Of a stretch of DNA of 64,000 nt, positions 58,058 to 64,000 are shown in pieces; the stretch's first letter is position 1, and each line of letters begins with the position of its first letter. The notes under the pieces are model-generated. The model was not told the DNA's origin. It saw only the letters and a program-made list of their open reading frames with translations, and searched no databases. The stretch comes from Stereocaulon alpinum (lineage: Eukaryota; Ascomycota; Lecanoromycetes; Lecanorales; Stereocaulaceae), in NCBI GenBank assembly GCA_018257865.1, contig JAEUBA010000018.1:186001-250000 (forward strand), in the 5' to 3' direction. A program made the translations under genes and the position numbers.

Positions 58058-61000
58058 TGCTCCCGATCTCACAGTACTGAGGAGGGTGTCATACGACGAA
58101 TGGCGGCGGCAGCTGGCCGAATCTCCGTACCGGCGTCGACGCTGCACGGAAGCCTGCAATTGACGGAAAATAGGTAAGCCCCTCTAATTCCTCAACGCTC
58201 TGAAGTCGATTATACCATGGAGTGGACTGGAGTCGAGGTATGGTCAGTCGGGGTATTGAGGATCGATGTTTTCAGGCGAGGAATGACAACAGTGTGGGGA
58301 ATGCAGAGCAAGTACCCTAAAAACACCGAGTATGAATGTTTGATCCAATCAGCTCTGGGAATCGTGCCAGCATTCTTCGCGATGATGTCGTACGGCAGTC
58401 CAATAATTCTGTGGGTAGGTGGTATGAAAGAGTGAAGGCCAGACTGCAGTGTGTATCTAGGCGTGTTGGTGAAGGTCTGGTCGCAGTTGCGGCAATGGCC
58501 TTCCAATTGGCCTGGGAGAAAACGACAGTGAGATGCAAGAACCGTGTTCTTCAAGGAGACTTTTCAGATGGTGAGGATCGGCGCCCTAAGCAAGGGGAAG
58601 GGCTTGTCGAGGAGGCGAAAGCGAAGACTGGTAAGGCTGTCAGTGCGCCGTCGAGATGAGAGAAGGATTGACAAACAGCTTCGGGGATTTGTTACGGAAC
58701 TTTGCAAAGTGCCAAAGTCTGAGGGTTTAGCAGCTTGAGGGCAGTGACGGACACAGGGGTGCTGTTGATCAATTGTTCAAGCTCCCGGTCAACAATGATG
58801 GCTCGTGCCCTATTCTCCTAGCTCCCGCCCACTACGTAAATCCTGTGGGATTCAATTTCTAATCTTTGGGCCCGGGGAAGGAACGTCGGTTGCTTTTTGA
58901 CCGCGGCTTGGTGTGTTTTACCACATGGGAAGGCGTTGAACAGTTGAAAAATTTGAAATTGAAGGGTTGGTGGGGATGAGGAAGGGTCGATTGTATAAAG
59001 GGTTTCCCGTATGGATTTACACATTTTACAGAGCATCCAACAGAAGAGGGATACTTTCACGTCTGCTTCGCCAAGGCTGGAGAAAGGAAGTAGGAAAGAA
59101 TGTCGGGTCCTCATTTCGCAAAAATTGGTTCGAATTGCGCTGTGCGCTGATGTGATGATGTGATGACGGAGTGAACTGTGACAGAGGAGCTGCTGCTGCA
59201 TAGCGTACGTTGCGGGGGTAACTGCTCTGGGTCAAGAGAAAGCCTCAACAGGCCGAGAACAGGCGCCGGGCTCTAGTGTCTTCAGCAAGGCCAACTTACC
59301 TGGGCTTCGCTTTGCCCGCCGTCCAACCTTGTAAACCTTGTGATGTCCCTCGACTTCACCCAACCTTGGGGGCGATCCCACGCTTCTGGCTGATCGCTGA
59401 TCGAAATTAACTGCCGGGATCTTGCTATCTCCTTATTGGTCTATGTCGCCACTTGTTCCCCACGGAGTCTCGCGTCCCTTGGGCTCCCAATGCATCTTTT
59501 AACATCCGCGCCATGCCAGTTTGACACAAGCTCCGCATGAACTTGCTGCACTTTGCAGAATCAATAGATTGCAATAAGGTGCTTCTTGAAGAATCAGAAG
59601 CGCTTCAAACACCTCGGCAGTCCCAGATCGTACACTGCGTCACTGGATCTGGTGGCGACTGCTGTTGAGATGCGCTCAATCCGATTTGAGCATGGCTGGA
59701 GGTATAATAAGGAGCGCCGATTCTACAATTTCTGCAACTACCGGTTCCCCGAGTCCAGCGCCGCGCTAGAGGATCGCTGCTAGCAGACCCACTAGGTAGC
59801 CTCTAAGGTACCGTAGGCTAACTTCCCCTGCCTCAGATCATTCAGCACCAACATGCTTGTGGGTCCTTTCCATGATGCAGCTGCACACGAGGAAACTCCT
59901 CCGAAGCTTTAAGTGGCTGTAAGCCATCGCGTGCACATCCACATGCAGCCTCAGCACCGTTTATGCCGTTTCCATTGGCTTGTGCGTGGCCTTACTTCTG
60001 GTCCAGCGGCCATCACCAAATTCAAATGGCGTCAATGGTCGCTATCCTCTGTAGCTTCGTCACCCTTCCCCAGATTCACATGCTGACACACGATCTGTGA
60101 AATGACTAGCACATGCTCTGACAACGGTACGTAGTGCAACAGTGTGTGAAGTGCATGCCTATGCATAGACAACATGTCCCGTGGGTCTTGAGACGTATAA
60201 GAAAGCTTCCAAAATCCTTGGAACTACATGTCTCCGCTTCTATCAAATCCGTATTCAGGTTTCACCACTTCTCAGTTGTTGGATTCTGGACACTTCCATC
60301 GCCCCGTCTTGACCTGACCCACAGTGAACGTCACTCTGGCTCCTCTCAAGTTCGCCAAGGGCACTTGGCTGATCTTCCTCCACCAATACCACGATCCTAC
60401 AATGTTGGTTATCATGGTGTAGCGGATCATCATACTCAATTCACTCCACAGCAAGCGGTCTGGGGACGGGTGATGCGCCTATCAGGCAAGTCTTCCTATA
60501 GGCCGCATCCCGTGATACGATATGGATGCGGGCGGCGGACCGCTGCGATATGCTAAATATTTGACCAAAGAAGGAACTTCATACTGTGGATCTGATTAAG
60601 GCAGGGTTCGCCAACCAAAGCTTAGACAAAACGCCTTAGGTGACAACGGCGGTCATAGAACCTACAAGACGGCGTGATCTGAACTTGTAAGCCAGCGGTA
60701 ACTTACTGTCAAAGATAAAGCCACATAGGATCTTCTTTTCTTGGGCCCGATGGAGGCAGCCGGTGCAAACTCAATACTCAAACCTAAAATGCAGCAAACG
60801 ACTGTCGGGAAGTCGGGAAGATACACAGGGGAATTACCCTCTTGGGATATCCCGTTACCTTTAGCCGTCCTTGGCTCTCCTAATGTGGACGAGACTAAGC
60901 CTTGGAACGAGTTCAATACTAGGGATTCCCTGCCAGCTCAAACTGAATGATCATACGTATTAATCATTATTGACACTGGGCAGAGGCAATAACAATCCTG

Positions 61001-62618
61001 TAAAGTGTAGATCTAACGCAGGGCAGGTTCATGGTGTTCTCAATCCTCCTTCATCTGGGAACAATGATTGTATGCAATGATGCCCATTGACATCCCACTA
61101 AAGCACGACTGACTGAAACACCAGGAGTACTCGGGCAAGGCGAGCTTCAATGGTGGTGAACGTGTAGTAACAATGCAGCAGCGAAAGTATCGTCAGCCAA
61201 AGAGGGTGTCTGTCACCAGATGCAGGTTCTTTGAATCTTCATAGACCTTGACAGAAATCCACCATTGAAATGCGGTTCATGCACTCAAGCGCCGACCATG
61301 CAGGACCGAGGAAGTATGCATACCTTAACTACTGCACCCCACTACAATCGCGTCTGGGAGGCGGAGACTCCACAATATTGTCGGGGCGAGACAATACTTG
61401 TTGGCCACGTCAACAAGCAAGTAATCCTTATAATCTAATCCCAAACGAAACTCGACACAACATGCCTCCAAGGGACCCATATCTGCAACAAAAGACGAGC
61501 CGTTTCTGACATGTCGCGTGATAAACCTAAACTGTGCTTGGTGTTTCGTGGTACGCAAGATCTTTCACTTTCCACATCCATAACATGCTCTTCCAAAGTT
61601 GAAGATACGCGACAAGGTGTCCCTTTTCAGGAATGCAGGGTCAGATCTCAAGGCCTGGATCTCCGTTTAGTTTGCGCTTCCCAATACATGACTTGCAATA
61701 GGCTTTAGTGTTACTTGCAAACGGTGCGGTGAGGTAGATTCATTGGTAGCCACGTGGCTTGAACGTGTCAGCAGCCCTCCTTTCAAGATACGGCCAAGGC
61801 GGATTCGATAGAAGAGAACCTTCATCGCATCTTAGAGAAGCTGAAGGCGGACTTGAAACGAGACATAGCCAAGGCAAAATTCAATAGAAGAAAACCTTCG
61901 TCGCCTTCCCTGAGGAGCTGAAAGCACTATGAAACCGATTGATGCTTCTACAGGAGAAGGTTTATGGCATTCCCTGAGAAGCTGGAAGCAGTGTGAGAAC
62001 CAAGGATGCTTTCACGGGAGGAAATTCATGGCTCTACACATGATTCAATCATGTCTTCAAACGGGCCTAGTAAATCGATTTGAATTCAGACACCTCATCA
62101 CTTACAACTCATCCAGTCTGTCGCATGCGAATTATGTCCTCAATTGAAGGATCTGGTAAAGCACGCTCCAGCGCGTGATGAGGACCAGGTGGTTGTTGAC
62201 ATTATGATACTAGAGAATCATCAACGTACAACCGCGCACAACGTCATGATTCCTTTTGGCGATCTGCTACTTTGGGCCTTTCGCATGAGCACTCAATGTT
62301 TCTGCTAACACACGTCGTGAAACTCGATGTCTCGGAGGATTGCCCGTCAAGAAAGCGCGAATCGCCTTCTTATCTGGCGTGCCACCTGCGCATGTCGTCT
62401 GCCACTCTGTACCCACGTTCATGGGAAGCGGTTCGCATGTCTGCTATTTGTGGCAAGATGGCCAAATGTGTGATTGCCATTACACCCCATTTTCTCGCGC
62501 TCCCACGAGATCTGCGTTATACATATGTACCTACGCACCCTGTTTCCCAATCAAGCAAATCACCATCCGATCAAAGCGTCCGAAAAAATTGCATTCATCC
62601 ACCATTCCCACCCTCTAA
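58058..62618. other. 4.5-kb intergenic region
   Basis: The left end should hold the 5' end and promoter of the RasGEF gene. No other gene could be supported; open frames are short, overlap on both strands and carry no motifs. The only repeat noted is the degenerate array at 61793-62030. Confidence 0.5.
61793..62030 (+). repeat. degenerate tandem repeat, ~76-bp units
   Basis: Units begin near 61793, 61869 and 61945. Shared elements are GCCAAGGC, ATAGAAGA(g/a)AACCTTC, GAGAAGCTG(g)AAG and, in units two and three, TTCCCTGAG; a partial fourth unit follows with GGAGGAAATTCATGG. Confidence 0.7.
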
Positions 62619-63381
62619 ATCCTTCTCTACCTCCTCACCCTCGCACCAACATACGCATTCACCCAACGGGATTCCCCACCAACCCTAAACACCCCCACCC
62701 CATCCCCAACCGCAGCGAACAGCACAAAAAACAGGTACCGCTCCCCCCCCTCCTCTAAAACCCCACTAACACCATCCTCCCTCTCCTCAGCTCAACCGCC
62801 CTCCCACCCACAATCCACTACCCAATCCCCGGCACAACCATCACCCTCGCCATCCAAATCGAACACTCCCGCCCCTTCCTCCCCCCACTCGACATGCAAA
62901 CCGCCATCATCCAAGCCCTGGGTACGTCCCCCCCCCTGGAAAGTGAGAAAATGAGGAAATACTTAAACCCCAAAACATAAGACACAGCCTACACCTTCCC
63001 CAAAGACGACTTTCTAAGCAATAACCATCTCGAAGCTATATTTGGCCGTGTCAAGATTGTTGTTGAGGGGGTTAGGAGTGCGAGGGTGGGGAGTGGGTTG
63101 TTGACGTATCGGGGTGCGTTTGGGGGGATGAGGGGGTTGGGGTTTTGGTGGGTCTGGTTGCTTTTTTTTGCGGTTTTTTTTTTTTCGTGCTTGCTTTGTT
63201 TGTTTGCTTTTGGTGTGGATGGGTGGGTGGATGGATGGATGGCTGATGGGTGCGGTTTGATAGGATGGCGGATAATATGCTGTTTTTTCAGATGAGTGTT
63301 GGGGTTCATGATGATGGGGAGAGGGTGGGGAAGATTACTATGATGGAACATTTTCGGCCGGGGTGGGTGGAGAGTGCGTGA
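62619..63381 (+). CDS. possible small secreted protein gene without a visible start codon
   Basis: Four exon-like segments, 62619-62734, 62791-62921, 62982-63105 and 63264-63381, join in frame to about 162 residues. Segment 1 encodes ILLYLLTLAPTYA then FTQRDSPP, which looks like a signal peptide and cleavage region, but its first codon is ATC directly after an in-frame TAA (62616-62618). Segments 2-4 read STALPPTIHYPIPGTTITL, RVKIVVEGVRSARVGSGLLT and FFQMSVGVHDDGERVGKITM, a pattern I associate loosely with uncharacterised fungal secreted proteins. Donors are GTACCG, GTACGT and GTATCG; the acceptors of introns 2 and 3 (ATAAG and GATAG) are not strong. It may be a gene that lost its ATG, a gene with an unseen 5' exon, or a chance result of the C-rich then G-rich composition. 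Confidence 0.4.
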
Positions 63382-64000
63382 TTGAGGGGGAGCGAGTGGT
63401 GGGGGGGAAGGGAGGGAGAGTAGAGGGAAGGAGGCGGAGGAGGGAAGAGGGGAGTGTAGGATGGGGAGGTGGTGGTGGAGACTGGATGGACGGCTGTGGG
63501 AAGAAGGGGAGGGAAATGCTGGGTGTAGATAGACGGAGAAAATAGTATATAAGAGAGTGCCAGGTGTAGATATAGCAGTTCTTGGAATTCATCAAGAGTT
63601 CCTTGATTACCACGCTCTTGAATACTTGCTTCTGGCATGTTTTCTGCGTTGCTACCATGGCTGGAAAACTTGCTTCAGCCGTTATGGCGAGTCCTAGTTG
63701 CAGCCTGTGCGAGCTGTCGAGTTGTAGCAGCATCCCCACTTGATCCTTTACCGTATAATACTCCCCTTACTGCACACAGGCCCTTTAATCTAGAACTAGC
63801 GAACACCATGTAAGGTAGGTATTGTAGAAGACTCATTTCAGGCGTAACGTGGATAGCAAAGCGGCCAGCTTATTCAGCGGCTTATGTAGGCCTCCTGGCG
63901 CTTTCGGACTTGCCGGACGCAGGATTCTCGATGGATACTCGATGACTGTTACATAAATTCGTTGTGTCGGATTTCCTTTTGGATGCAAAAATGAAACCTC
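63382..64000. other. right edge, no gene seen
   Basis: The first ~150 bases are strongly G-rich; the rest is ordinary spacer. No open frame with protein features was found. Confidence 0.5.

Noticed and set aside
60134..60556. 140-codon frame in the large spacer
   Set aside because: No ATG at its start and no recognisable motif; composition looks random.

Overview
The window looks like nuclear chromosomal DNA from a filamentous ascomycete (Pezizomycotina). Genes are split by many 48-106 nt introns with GT..AG ends and CTAAC/CTGAC branch sites. Several products are fungal-specific families (DUF7708-like/NACHT/ankyrin NLR, RUS1/DUF647, Ser/Pro-rich conserved proteins). Intergenic gaps are 0.3-4.5 kb and there are no operons. 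No transposon, rRNA, tRNA or CRISPR array could be supported. Most genes had to be assembled by hand from exon joins; all joins given keep the reading frame, but none is backed by transcripts.

Layout. 1-708 (+) 3' part of ALG14. 1208-5184 (-) CaMKK/SAK1-type kinase. 7998-8994 (-) steroid 5-alpha-reductase-family enzyme, divergent from 9371-11867 (+) cobalamin-independent methionine synthase MET6. 12591-15641 (+) and 16155-18380 (-) are two large, convergent, disordered proteins of unknown role. 19985-22099 (+) is a seven-exon RUS1/DUF647 gene with a 13-nt exon. 23901-24953 (+) RGS-domain protein. 29208-33931 (-) is an intact nine-exon NLR-like protein (DUF7708-like, NACHT, C2H2, ankyrin), divergent across 283 bp from 34215-37541 (+), an eleven-exon SNF2/Rad5-like ATPase. 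38745-41538 (-) MLH3. 42073-43510 (+) fungal conserved Ser-rich protein. 44111-45918 (+) polynucleotide kinase 3'-phosphatase. 48184-49878 (+) fungal conserved disordered protein. 52256-53793 (-) mitochondrial ribosomal protein uL24m. 54451-58057 (-) Cdc25-type RasGEF. 62619-63381 (+) a possible small secreted protein gene with no visible ATG.

How the genes relate. Most neighbours are unrelated housekeeping genes. The functional grouping that stands out is 34-46 kb: a Rad5-like SNF2 translocase, MLH3 and PNKP (all DNA repair/recombination) lie close together, and the SNF2 gene shares a short promoter with the NLR. Signalling genes (SNF1-activating kinase, RGS, RasGEF) are scattered.

Non-coding structure: three decayed copies of a repeat unit at 50.4-51.4 kb, a three-unit degenerate tandem repeat at 61.8-62.0 kb, a duplicated ~94-bp unit inside the 455-nt RUS1 intron, short 8-10 bp tandem arrays, near-identical 99-bp ankyrin repeats in the NLR, and alternating strongly C-rich and G-rich blocks that cut across genes and spacers.
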